Positions 1 to 7,918 of a stretch of DNA of 23,490 nucleotides are shown one piece after another. The notes below the pieces were generated by a model. It was not told where the DNA came from, ran no database searches, and was given only the letters and a program-made list of their open reading frames with translations. The translations under genes were made by a program, and so were the position numbers. The DNA is taken from positions 1-23,490 of the forward strand of contig WJIO01000054.1 in the NCBI GenBank assembly GCA_014730235.1, written 5' to 3'. Each line of letters starts with the position of its first letter. Within the stretch, counting starts at the first letter, position 1. This stretch comes from Candidatus Poribacteria bacterium (GTDB lineage Bacteria > Poribacteria > DTPJ01 > WJIO01).

Positions 1-144
1 GCCTGTGGTAAAGAAAAAGAATTAAAAGGCGGAAAGACTTGCGAAAAAGGGCATTTTATATGCAAAGATTGTGTCTGGAAAACGGCAGGCTTTCTCAGCG
101 GACCCCGAAAAAAATGTCCTCTATGCAACAAGACTTTGAAGTAA
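1..144 (+). CDS. C-terminal fragment of a RING-like zinc-finger protein (5' end outside window)
   Basis: Frame 1 is open from the window edge to TAA at 142-144 and gives 47 residues. They contain a spaced cysteine/histidine set: C2, C14, H18, C21, C24, C39 and C42, with the pairs C-x2-C (21/24) and CPLC (39-42), and the GHFIC stretch typical of the second half of a RING or RING-like zinc-binding fold. The first zinc pair probably lies upstream of the window. The stop is 24 bases before the vWA lipoprotein start, on the same strand, so it is likely the preceding gene of the same operon. RING folds in bacteria can bind proteins or nucleic acids; ubiquitin ligase activity is not implied. The fragment is too short to assign a function. 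Confidence 0.6.
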   Translation, partial: ACGKEKELKGGKTCEKGHFICKDCVWKTAGFLSGPRKKCPLCNKTLK

Positions 145-168
145 GATTATTGCCTAAAAGGTAAATAT

Positions 169-2262
169 ATGAAGAGATTACCATATATAGCAATTGTCAT
201 CATTCTTTTTGCGATAATTTCCTGTAATAAAAGAAGTGAAGTTTCTTATACAATTCGCAAAGCTGAAGAATCTCTGTCTCTTATCCCAGAGAGTTCTGGC
301 TTTGGTGTGGATATATTACTACTGTTGGATCAATCAGGAAGTATGAATGGATATCCAGGACATCCAGCGACAGACCCCGATGGATTACGGATTGATGCTT
401 CGAAATATCTGCTTAATAACGTAGCTCAGAAATCCAGTAAGGATTTGCGTCATAAGATCGGCATAGTGAATTTTGGCTCTGATGTTCCTGATAACGCAGT
501 AATTCCCCTAACCGAAACCACAGTAGCAAAGAATGATCCTGGCACGAAAATCCTATTATCAAATCTGAAAACCCTTTCTTTGGGGGACACGAGCTTTATT
601 CAGGCTTTGGAAGCTGCATACAGGGAATTCAGCAGTCAGAAAAAGACAGGCCAAAGCCGAAAAAAAGTAATCATTATATTCACTGATGGGGAACCTGATG
701 ATCCCAGAAATTTAAGCCTTGATGAGTATTTTCAGGAGATAGATAGCTTCGTTAATTTATCGCTCAAGTCGTTAGGCTGTGATATTTACGTCATAGGAAT
801 AGACACAGCAGGTACAAGTTGGGATAGGAGTGCTCCACGATGGGAACGCATCCTGACAGATAAGTATGTATACCAGATTTCAGGCATGGAGCAACTGCGA
901 GAGCGGTTCAATGAAACTGTGCGACAGATTTTCGGCATCCCACTTGTTCCACCAGATATAGTTACATCCAGCGGCATAGAATTCGATGTTCCGCCTTATC
1001 TTGACAGGATTGAGTTTCATATCTTCCCTGAGAATGCTGACACTAAACTGTCTATTATCGCTCCGGATAGCAAGGAAGTTGGCAACTCATCACTGCAAAC
1101 ATCTGTTGAAGAATATGAGAATTACAGCATTGTTACAGTTCAGTATCCACCTTATGGCAAATGGAAATACCAGATTAAGGGTGGAACTGGTCCCATAGAG
1201 GTATATCGCAATGCTATACCTATAGGAATGAAATTGGTCAGTCCTGCGGATACTCATCCTCTCGGCAAACCTATAGATATGCTGATCAGTTTTCTTAGAT
1301 CAGATGGTAGGGATGTTATAGAAATGCCGCAATTTCCTTTAGGTTTGACTGGGAAAGTAATTGCACCGGATGGGAAAGAGTCAGATGTTAAGTTTGTGTT
1401 GCGGGAAGGTGGATTATGCTATGGTTCACCTCGGATAGAATATACAAATTTGGAGGGCATCCATAGAATAATACTTACCATTAAGGGCGGAGATGCTCAT
1501 AGATTCTCCCATGAGACATACATTCATGTAAAACCAACACCCTATGCAATACTACATAAACCAGAGGCCGGATCAACAATACATTTCAATGATGAATTGA
1601 ATATAAAGGCGGGATTGATGGAGAAAGAAAAGCCAGCAAAGGCTGAGGAGCTGTTTTTTGACCATCCGGATGTTCTGATACTGGCTCAATTAGTCCAGAT
1701 GCCCGATGGCAACAAATCTGAGCCAATCTGGCTGTCGCAAGCGTCGGAATTTGGAACTCCTGGTGTATTTCATGGTACAATACCAGTTTCGTTGGATCAA
1801 AAAGGCTCTTATATACTTATGACCCGACTGGCCGGAAAATCCCGTTCAGGGGATATTTATCCCATTGATTACAATCGGGTGGAATTTTATGTATATCCTA
1901 GCTTAATCCAGAAGCTTCTTGGAACTTCCAGGTTAGCGCTTTATATTGCAGGTATTATTATTGCTTTGGCTATTGCTATTTGGCTTGTCTGGTTGCTGAC
2001 TTTACCCAGAATGCGGGGTAGCATCTATATATATATCGGTGATCCAGATTCAGGGATACCCTTAGCCCAAGAACGCCTTGATCGGAAAAAATTCCGCTAT
2101 ATCAGAGTTAAGAAGAAGAGCGGAATAAGCCTCTGGATAAACCGGGACCGTAGATCACCTACGCGGATCAGAATCAAACGGAATTTCTTGTCCAGACCAA
2201 GAATTTTAGACCAAAATTCCAGTGTTCGTATAGGAAGGAATCATTCTTTGAGATATATGTAG
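169..2262 (+). CDS. vWA-domain membrane-anchored lipoprotein
   Basis: The 697-residue product starts with a hydrophobic signal sequence ending in the lipobox IISC (C19), so it is predicted to be exported and lipidated. A von Willebrand factor A domain follows at about residues 46-255 with a complete MIDAS metal site: DxSxS at D54/S56/S58, T141 and D173 in FTDG. The middle (about 260-585) is beta-rich and looks like extracellular Ig-like modules. A single transmembrane helix lies at about 589-609 and is followed by an 88-residue strongly basic tail. The ribosome site AAAGG precedes the ATG. The tubulin-like GTPase gene starts 31 bases downstream with a strong AAAGGAGG site, so the two are almost certainly co-transcribed. 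I infer that the vWA part faces outward and the basic tail faces the cytoplasm, where it could contact the GTPase or nucleic acid. Family membership is sure; ligand and function are unknown. Confidence 0.9.
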   Translation: MKRLPYIAIVIILFAIISCNKRSEVSYTIRKAEESLSLIPESSGFGVDILLLLDQSGSMNGYPGHPATDPDGLRIDASKYLLNNVAQKSSKDLRHKIGIVNFGSDVPDNAVIPLTETTVAKNDPGTKILLSNLKTLSLGDTSFIQALEAAYREFSSQKKTGQSRKKVIIIFTDGEPDDPRNLSLDEYFQEIDSFVNLSLKSLGCDIYVIGIDTAGTSWDRSAPRWERILTDKYVYQISGMEQLRERFNETVRQIFGIPLVPPDIVTSSGIEFDVPPYLDRIEFHIFPENADTKLSIIAPDSKEVGNSSLQTSVEEYENYSIVTVQYPPYGKWKYQIKGGTGPIEVYRNAIPIGMKLVSPADTHPLGKPIDMLISFLRSDGRDVIEMPQFPLGLTGKVIAPDGKESDVKFVLREGGLCYGSPRIEYTNLEGIHRIILTIKGGDAHRFSHETYIHVKPTPYAILHKPEAGSTIHFNDELNIKAGLMEKEKPAKAEELFFDHPDVLILAQLVQMPDGNKSEPIWLSQASEFGTPGVFHGTIPVSLDQKGSYILMTRLAGKSRSGDIYPIDYNRVEFYVYPSLIQKLLGTSRLALYIAGIIIALAIAIWLVWLLTLPRMRGSIYIYIGDPDSGIPLAQERLDRKKFRYIRVKKKSGISLWINRDRRSPTRIRIKRNFLSRPRILDQNSSVRIGRNHSLRYM

Positions 2263-2293
2263 AGCGAATTCAAGACTGTGAAAGGAGGGCATT

Positions 2294-5200
2294 ATGCCCA
2301 GAGGCACTTTAGTTATTGGGGTTGGTGGAGCTGGAAGAGGCGTAGTAAACTATCTAAAAAAATCTCTGGAGCAGGAGTATGGTAGTGTCTCAAATGCGGG
2401 AGTAGTGCTATATTGCATTGACGGCCCAACCAATGACCAATATGTTCTACCCGGCGATTATCAACTGGATACTTCAGAGGATTCTATGGAGTTCTATCAA
2501 CTGAGGCGAAGTCCTGTTGATGCCATCAGAACGATCGCTCAAGGCAACAAATTTGCCTATATAGACGACTGGTTGCTACAGGGAGACGCTAATAGAGTGC
2601 CGTTGACAGGTATTGATCCAGCGGCTGGTATGGGTGGAGAAAGAGTGCCTGGTCGGGTGAATATGTTCCTGGAGGTAGGTGATCTGGAGCCGGAATTAAG
2701 AAGAATTTTGACACAGGCAAGAACCTATCTTCCGAGAAAGTCAAGTTCCACAGGAGATGACACACCGGGAACCCGGGTAAATATATTTCTGGTAGGATCT
2801 CAATCAGGCGGAACCGGCTCTGGTCTGCTATTAGATATTGCCCATCTGATTAACCGCAGCAAAGGTAGAGATAGGCTTATAGGGGTTTTTGTTTTACCTA
2901 ACAGTTTTAGTTCGGTAATAAGTGAACCGGGAAATGTGGTGAAAAGAGACGCAAAGGCCTTCTGCGGGATCAGGGAACTTCATCGCTTTATGGAACCTTT
3001 GCCCACCAGAATTAGATATTCGTCCAATGTAGATGTAGATACCTCGCAGTTATTTGAGCTTTGCTTTTTGGTAGATGGTCAAGGGCAGCACCTGGACTTA
3101 AGCGACAGCTTTCCGCTGTATGGTATTGTGCCTTCTATAGCGGACTTGATAATGGCTACTATAAAAGATTCCCAGCACATTGAGCCGAATGTAATTAATT
3201 GGATACAAAGCCTTATAGCCCCGGCCACAACGTCAGAAAAATTCAGTACCTATGGAATTAATACACTTATTTATCCTGATAAGGATCTGATTGATACTTT
3301 TGCTCTGCGTTTTGCCCAGGAAGTATATAACCGCTTGCTCTCACCGCCAGCGGAAGCAGAGGAAGAAGGTCAGGATCTGGCTTTGAATATTCTCTCCAGC
3401 TTTAAGTTCGGAGAAATGACCGTTGATCTGCAAAGAGATAGAGGTATTCCCACCAGACCCGACAGTTTCGGGATATTCCGGACAAAGATAGCTGTGGGAC
3501 GGGCTGATGCCCCATTTCCAGAGGATCCTGCCTTGAACCTTGAGGATGTTGTGAGAATAACAGCTATATTTCGTCCGGTGACCAACGCGGCTGTGATGCA
3601 GGATTGTCAGAATGAATCTGGGAGATACATAGGCGACTCAGCAGATACGGCACCACAAACTGTTTGGGGATGGATTAACTACCAATCGGATGAAATAGCG
3701 AAGTTCTTTGTTGATAGATTAACCCGTTGCGTCACTTCTATATTCTATGAAATGCATGAAAACAAATATACCCCTCGCCCATTGGAAGGAAAACCCTACA
3801 CTATAATAGTGGCAAGGGATATGCTGCAGTTCCTCATGGACAATTTGACCAATCTGGGGCAGACTCTGAATGATGAATACCAGAGATATTATGAGCAGAT
3901 AGAAGGCGGCATACAGACGGATATTATAGCCATACAACGGGGTAAGGTTGATCGGGCTGGGGAAAATCTGATGCCAGGTAATGCCAGAGACAAGACAGCT
4001 CAAAGGGAATATATACTTGAGTATCAGAAATTGCTGAACTTGCAGGTTTGGGGTGCTCTCATGAAAGGCGCAATAGCTTTGGCTGGAAGGCTTGAGGAAC
4101 TGACAAAGGCCGTTTGGCAGATGGTAGGAGATCCTGCCCAGGGGTGGATAACCTTCTTCTCTGATGATTGTCAGAAACGGGTTAACAGACTCATAACTGG
4201 TATTATATCTGTTCGATCCAAATTTGCAGACATAAAGGTCAGAAGATATTTTCCTTCTCCAAATGATAGGGCAGAACAAGGTATGTTTCATGATTTCGTA
4301 GTAGAAACAGGTCTGATTAATGCCCTTCTTCGAGATATGCACTGGACATTTGAATCCAGCAGAAGGGGGCAGACGGGACTTAATCCAAAACAGGATATAG
4401 AATCCTTCAAGCTTATTATGCATATGCCCCACGTTCCTGGCTTTGATCGCCAGAAGCAAATACGGGAATATACAGAAGCAGTAACAGGACAGTTCAGAAG
4501 GATGGTCTGTTCGGTACACTCCCCGGAGGAAATGGTTCAGTTTGGAAAAAATCAACTTGGGGATAGTCTATCTAATCTGTCTATCTGGGATGCCATATAT
4601 TATGATTACCGATATGAATGGTCTCCTGGTATCCAAAGAGCAGGAAGAGATCCAAATACACAAGATTATGTGGATGCTCTGATGAATGATATAACTGGAG
4701 GTTCCTCTCCGCTCCTTTCCCAGCAGGCTATTGGTACTGCCGGTGGTGTTGCTACAGGAATTGCCCTATATTCATGCTGTCTTTCCGCTTTTAGGGATAT
4801 TCCGGATGCAAAGCCAGATTCCGTGGATGAACTGGCTACCGTTTTCCATAGGAGACTGAGGGAGCAAAATATAGCTGCCGACGATCTTTCTATTACAAAG
4901 CAAATATACAGGATCAATTATCAGCATCGCATACCTTTGCACAACTGGAGGTATTATCCTGAAGGAATGGCCAACTACTTTGCTTATCTTGAGGACAAAC
5001 GATCTACCCCCATACATCTCTTCCCTGCAGAGCGTAACGCGGCACGATTGGAGCAGTATCTAATCTATAACCATTTAGTTGCCAATCCTGTGACTAATGT
5101 GAATGTGCGCGAATTAGGCGTCTTGCCTGTGTATTGTATGGATATATCCGTAGTGCAATACTTAGAGGATATGGAATCCTTCAGAAGCTTCGATTTTACT

Positions 5201-5599
5201 TATGCCTTTGAGCTGATTTCACAAGAGGAAGCTGAGGAAATTGAAGATTATGATAGATATTATGTTGAGATTGATGGAACGACAGGAACTCAGAGAATCT
5301 ACTTGGGGCTTTTATGGAATATAGGAGCGGTTCTGAACAGATTCTTCTTACCTAACCCCCAAGGACAATCAGTCAGAGAGAAAATCAAGGAGCAGAGACG
5401 TAATTTTATCAACGATAGAAGAGCAGATTCTGATTGGCCGAATCAGTTAATCAGGGAACTTCGGGAGAAAGCGGATAATATATCCTTCACACCTGTGGCA
5501 CCGGGGCAGCAGGATTCCATACATAGAGATGATCTAAAGCTTGCCATGCAGGCAGTACTCTATGAGTTGGCTGATACTTTAGCGGCAAAGCAGCAATAA
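2294..5599 (+). CDS. Large tubulin/FtsZ-like GTPase (tubulin-like family protein)
   Basis: This 1101-residue cytoplasmic protein opens with a nucleotide-binding glycine loop, VIGVGGAGRG at residues 7-16. It carries the tubulin signature loop GSQSGGTGSG at 168-177 followed by a helix (LLLDIAHLI). This is the arrangement of the FtsZ/tubulin GTPase core, but the protein is about three times the length of FtsZ. The C-terminal two thirds are mostly helical, charged and of no fold I recognise. The start is fixed by AAAGGAGG seven bases upstream of ATG. Comparative genomics has described large FtsZ/tubulin-like families next to vWA proteins and proposed a role in membrane remodelling; the neighbour here is exactly such a vWA lipoprotein. 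It is not ftsZ itself. GTP binding is well supported by motif; polymerisation and the biological process are inference. Confidence 0.88.
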   Translation: MPRGTLVIGVGGAGRGVVNYLKKSLEQEYGSVSNAGVVLYCIDGPTNDQYVLPGDYQLDTSEDSMEFYQLRRSPVDAIRTIAQGNKFAYIDDWLLQGDANRVPLTGIDPAAGMGGERVPGRVNMFLEVGDLEPELRRILTQARTYLPRKSSSTGDDTPGTRVNIFLVGSQSGGTGSGLLLDIAHLINRSKGRDRLIGVFVLPNSFSSVISEPGNVVKRDAKAFCGIRELHRFMEPLPTRIRYSSNVDVDTSQLFELCFLVDGQGQHLDLSDSFPLYGIVPSIADLIMATIKDSQHIEPNVINWIQSLIAPATTSEKFSTYGINTLIYPDKDLIDTFALRFAQEVYNRLLSPPAEAEEEGQDLALNILSSFKFGEMTVDLQRDRGIPTRPDSFGIFRTKIAVGRADAPFPEDPALNLEDVVRITAIFRPVTNAAVMQDCQNESGRYIGDSADTAPQTVWGWINYQSDEIAKFFVDRLTRCVTSIFYEMHENKYTPRPLEGKPYTIIVARDMLQFLMDNLTNLGQTLNDEYQRYYEQIEGGIQTDIIAIQRGKVDRAGENLMPGNARDKTAQREYILEYQKLLNLQVWGALMKGAIALAGRLEELTKAVWQMVGDPAQGWITFFSDDCQKRVNRLITGIISVRSKFADIKVRRYFPSPNDRAEQGMFHDFVVETGLINALLRDMHWTFESSRRGQTGLNPKQDIESFKLIMHMPHVPGFDRQKQIREYTEAVTGQFRRMVCSVHSPEEMVQFGKNQLGDSLSNLSIWDAIYYDYRYEWSPGIQRAGRDPNTQDYVDALMNDITGGSSPLLSQQAIGTAGGVATGIALYSCCLSAFRDIPDAKPDSVDELATVFHRRLREQNIAADDLSITKQIYRINYQHRIPLHNWRYYPEGMANYFAYLEDKRSTPIHLFPAERNAARLEQYLIYNHLVANPVTNVNVRELGVLPVYCMDISVVQYLEDMESFRSFDFTYAFELISQEEAEEIEDYDRYYVEIDGTTGTQRIYLGLLWNIGAVLNRFFLPNPQGQSVREKIKEQRRNFINDRRADSDWPNQLIRELREKADNISFTPVAPGQQDSIHRDDLKLAMQAVLYELADTLAAKQQ

Positions 5600-5634
5600 C
5601 TTTCATTGCTCTGAAAGTAGCGGAAGGCGGTAAT

Positions 5635-5820
5635 ATGTTTGGTTGGCCTACCCAGACTAACAATAGGGAGGATAGACAGAACAGTATATGGGGAGATTTC
5701 TTAACCATATCAGTTCTATATAAATTTTCTCTACAGCATCTGCACTTATCAAGATATAGTCCTTTGGTGATAATTGTCTTTGTTATTTTTCTAGGGTTTA
5801 AGAAGCCGTATTATACCTAA
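5635..5820 (+). CDS. Small membrane ORF downstream of tubulin-like gene
   Basis: A 61-residue ORF starts 35 bases after the GTPase stop, with GGAAGGCGG just before ATG. The first half is polar (MFGWPTQTNNRED) and aromatic; the second half holds a hydrophobic helix (about residues 41-55, YSPLVIIVFVIFLGF). It ends four bases before a second hydrophobic ORF in the next frame, which is open backwards from its ATG to about 5795. Joining the two by a +1 shift near the GGGTTTAAGAAG stretch at 5794-5805 would give one membrane protein of about 115 residues. I do not recognise a family. It is probably the last gene of the vWA/GTPase operon, possibly frameshifted. Confidence 0.45.
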   Translation: MFGWPTQTNNREDRQNSIWGDFLTISVLYKFSLQHLHLSRYSPLVIIVFVIFLGFKKPYYT

Positions 5821-5824
5821 GGTA

Positions 5825-5980
5825 ATGAAAAGCAGTCTTTCCCTCGCCGCTTTGGTGGTCTTTTCAATAGATATATATTACTCTTTGGGATTTGTTATAT
5901 TTACTTCGTTTTTTATGATTTTGGTGATGTTATTTCTTTTCTATTTATTTATACGACGAATTCTGGGATTTTTTTGCTGA
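5825..5980 (+). CDS. Small hydrophobic ORF, possibly the frameshifted continuation of the preceding ORF
   Basis: The 51-residue product (MKSSLSLAALVVFSIDIYYS at its start) is almost entirely hydrophobic, with two probable membrane segments and a basic RR near the end. It begins four bases after the stop of the 61-residue membrane ORF and has no clear ribosome site of its own. Translation by coupling, or as part of a frameshifted single protein, is more likely than independent initiation. The ORF ends three bases before a decayed tRNA fragment. No family is recognised; it may be a non-functional remnant. Confidence 0.35.
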   Translation: MKSSLSLAALVVFSIDIYYSLGFVIFTSFFMILVMLFLFYLFIRRILGFFC

Positions 5981-5983
5981 ATA

Positions 5984-6030
5984 GTGGACACATAATCCAA
6001 AGGTCGAGGGTACGAATCCTTTCCTCGTAA
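5984..6030 (+). pseudogene. Decayed 3' half of a CAT-anticodon (Met-like) tRNA
   Basis: A stem TGGA/TCCA encloses the seven-base loop CACATAA, whose positions 3-5 are CAT; U33 is replaced by A. This is followed by AAAGGTC as variable loop and by GAGGG-TACGAAT-CCTTT, a T-arm that still pairs fully if G-T wobbles are allowed, with the loop one base off the TTCGAAT consensus. No acceptor/D-arm half precedes it and no CCA follows. This is what a displaced tRNA 3' end left by an integrating element looks like after mutation. Confidence 0.5.
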
Positions 6031-6053
6031 CTATATGTAAATCTAATCACCGT

Positions 6054-6511
6054 AAGCTTCTGCGTCGTTTTTTCACCAAGTCAGAATTCCTGCTATCTAT
6101 TTGCCCAATATGGTCTATATTTCATCATTTTCTAATACTCTATCCCTACTCTATAAGGAAGGTATACTGAAAAAAAGAGAATGAAAAGCAGTATATTTAT
6201 TATTACGCAAACAAAGAATCCACATTATTTATTGATTTATCCAGAATGTACTGGAAACTATTACTAAAGCATTCAGGCTTAATAAGTTTTCTTGAAGAAG
6301 AACTCCTGAATCCTGTTGTAATACTCTTTGGCTCTTTATCCAAGGTAGAGGCAAAACAGAACTCAGACATTGATCTTGCCGTATTCTCAATCTCATAGAA
6401 AGAAATACCTTTAGAAAAATACGGTTTATGCTATTTCAGAAACGTGATAAAGTAAGCCCGGAACTTCTAAACAACATACTCAATAGATATATCATAGCAG
6501 GAAGCTGGTAA
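6054..6511 (+). pseudogene. Broken HTH-nucleotidyltransferase (MntA-like antitoxin)
   Basis: Pieces of one protein lie in three successive frames. KLLRRFFTKSEFLLS starts at 6054 and resembles the start of a winged helix. NTLSLLYKEGILKKRE follows at 6134-6181 and resembles the wing. YYYANKESTLFIDLSRMYWK leads into VILFGSLSKVEAKQNSDIDL up to TAG at 6396. The last part carries the minimal nucleotidyltransferase signature GS-x(9)-SDIDL. After the stop, KEIPLEKY remains, and then in another frame LFQKRDKVSPELLNNILN ending at TAA 6509-6511, the usual C-terminal helix of this family. There are at least two frameshifts, an in-frame stop and probably a small deletion, so no active enzyme can be made. 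It sits two bases before the HEPN gene, the standard antitoxin-toxin order. Confidence 0.8.
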
Positions 6512-6513
6512 AA

Positions 6514-6921
6514 ATGGACTGGAGAGAGTGCATAAGACAAAGAATAGTGAAAAGTGTTAGAAAAGATCAGAACCTTATCACCTCTACAAGGGAAATAGTT
6601 GAAATAAAAATAGAGTCAGCAGGAATACTTCCTGATATTTATTACATAGCCAAAATCAGCCTGCTTTACGATGCACTAAGGGAGTATCTCGAATCAATCT
6701 CTTTAGAAAAAGGCTATAAGGTATACAATCACGAATGCTATAAAGCTTTTCTTAAAGAAATTCTCAATATGCCAAATGGAGCTGATATGTTTGATAAGTT
6801 GAGGAGAGCAAGGAACAGCATAAACTATTATGGCAGGAAGGTAAGCGAAGAAGAAGCAGAACAGGTTATTTCAGACTTAAATTCTCTTTTAAAAAGGATC
6901 AAGGAAATATTTGATTTATAA
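6514..6921 (+). CDS. HEPN-domain protein (toxin-like partner of MNT nucleotidyltransferase)
   Basis: This 135-residue all-helical protein has the HEPN core: a first long helix with YYIAKISLLYDALREYLES (about 43-61), a conserved YNHECYKAFL segment (71-80), and the closing signature RRARNSINYYG at 97-107. This is the R-N-x-INYYG variant in which N104 takes the place of the usual histidine of R-x4-6-H. MNT/HEPN pairs are toxin-antitoxin modules in which the HEPN protein is an RNase and the nucleotidyltransferase AMPylates and silences it. Here the partner gene directly upstream is broken while this frame is intact. Either the variant is non-toxic, a distant antitoxin compensates, or it is decaying and not expressed. 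Translation may have depended on coupling to the dead gene, since the ribosome site is weak. Confidence 0.75.
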   Translation: MDWRECIRQRIVKSVRKDQNLITSTREIVEIKIESAGILPDIYYIAKISLLYDALREYLESISLEKGYKVYNHECYKAFLKEILNMPNGADMFDKLRRARNSINYYGRKVSEEEAEQVISDLNSLLKRIKEIFDL

Positions 6922-6939
6922 TTAAGTGATTCTAAAGCT

Positions 6940-7096
6940 GTGGCGCTATTGTGGCGCGAACAGTGCCAAATAATACCAAAATGACGGGAAAAATTCTGAA
7001 GTATCCCAGGTGTAATCCCAAGAAAATCCAACCTAAATCAATCAATTCCAAACTAACCCAAAAAGTAGCACATTGTTCTCATAACCCAATGTGCTA
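6940..7096 (+). repeat. Attachment-like module A (paired repeats, conserved box, tRNA-anticodon hairpin)
   Basis: GTGGCGC occurs at 6940 and 6951, an 11-bp period. The box ACCAAAATGACGGGA follows at 6975-6989. After it comes AAAAGTAGCA at 7061-7070, then a perfect 10-bp hairpin (TAGCACATTG/CAATGTGCTA, 7066-7096) whose loop contains CTCATAA, the anticodon loop of a CAT tRNA. The same order of parts recurs in module B. The layout resembles the arm and core sites of a tyrosine-recombinase element integrating at a tRNA anticodon. Confidence 0.45.
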
Positions 7097-7764
7097 GTAT
7101 TGATCAGAAAAACATATCACGTCAGCCGCGAACGCCTTGATAATGGGCTTTTGCAGGATTTCCTCTATGCAAAAGTATAGATGAGGAGATTGGAATCAGA
7201 ATTCTGTGTTTACTCAATATTGCATGAGGGATAATCTGCCCCTTTGATGGAAAAAGACATGGACAAGTCTTGTTTTTGCATCTACGTTTTACTGCGCTGG
7301 ATCGGGAATGATTTAGGAATATCTGAATAACACAAAGCATGACTTGGATGCGAAGCTTCATACGAAAGAAGACTTCTTGATATTGCAGCTATCCAGAATG
7401 GTGAGGACCAATTGACAGCTTTTCGCGCGCTCCAGGCAGTCCATCAGTGGCATCGTATGTCCGCCAAAGGCCTTTTTTGATTGTTTTGATTTCGGTAGAT
7501 TCAGAATTTGGGTTGTCGGTGGATGTTTCCTGGGTGTTTTTGTTCATAGCCATCTCCATAATATTACTGGGATGTAGTTACCAGTCTCAGCGATATCTGC
7601 TGCTGATTATATCAGGCTATGAGTCAATTATCAAGGATGATTTTTCAGATGATGAAGGGATGTCCGTAATAGTTGGTGAAGATAATCCGCTTTATATTTA
7701 TCTGGATTGATTGTATAGTCAGGTAGAAATATCTGTATTGGTAATGTATTTCATGTTACCTAGG
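7097..7764. other. Non-coding or decayed stretch between the two modules
   Basis: I see no convincing gene here. Frame 2 is open at 7343-7480 and reads like protein (DIAAIQNGEDQLTAFRALQ) but has no start and matches nothing I know. A GTG-initiated frame at 7447-7710 (87 codons, one hydrophobic segment) has no good ribosome site and no recognisable motif. Both may be ruins of an integrated element. Confidence 0.4.
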
Positions 7765-7918
7765 TGTCCTAATAATGTCCTATAGAATCCTTAACTATTC
7801 TTAAAAGGTATGAAAAATAAGGAAATATTCTAAAAACCAAAAGGACGGGAAACCTAGATATTTCTTAACTTCTCAGCAAAATAATTAACTATTCTGAACT
7901 ATCCAAAAAAGTAGCATA
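7765..7918 (+). repeat. Attachment-like module B
   Basis: TGTCCTA occurs at 7765 and 7776, an 11-bp period as in module A. ACCAAAAGGACGGGA at 7836-7850 differs from the module A box by one base. AAAAAAGTAGCATATT at 7905-7920 then abuts the tRNA-Arg 3' half. Between these blocks the two modules are diverged and differ in length. I infer integrase arm-type sites leading to a tRNA core. Confidence 0.45.

Noticed and set aside
3719-4555. 278-residue open frame antisense to the tubulin-like gene
   Set aside because: It lies wholly inside a well-supported gene, has no ribosome site or domain, and its composition is that of a shadow frame.
5790-5805. Possible programmed -1 slippery site GGGTTTA between the two small membrane ORFs
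   Set aside because: The frames differ in the +1 direction, so a -1 shift on this heptamer would not join them.
7447-7710. 87-codon GTG-initiated frame with one hydrophobic segment
   Set aside because: No ribosome site, no recognisable motif, and it lies among decayed sequence; not strong enough to call a gene.
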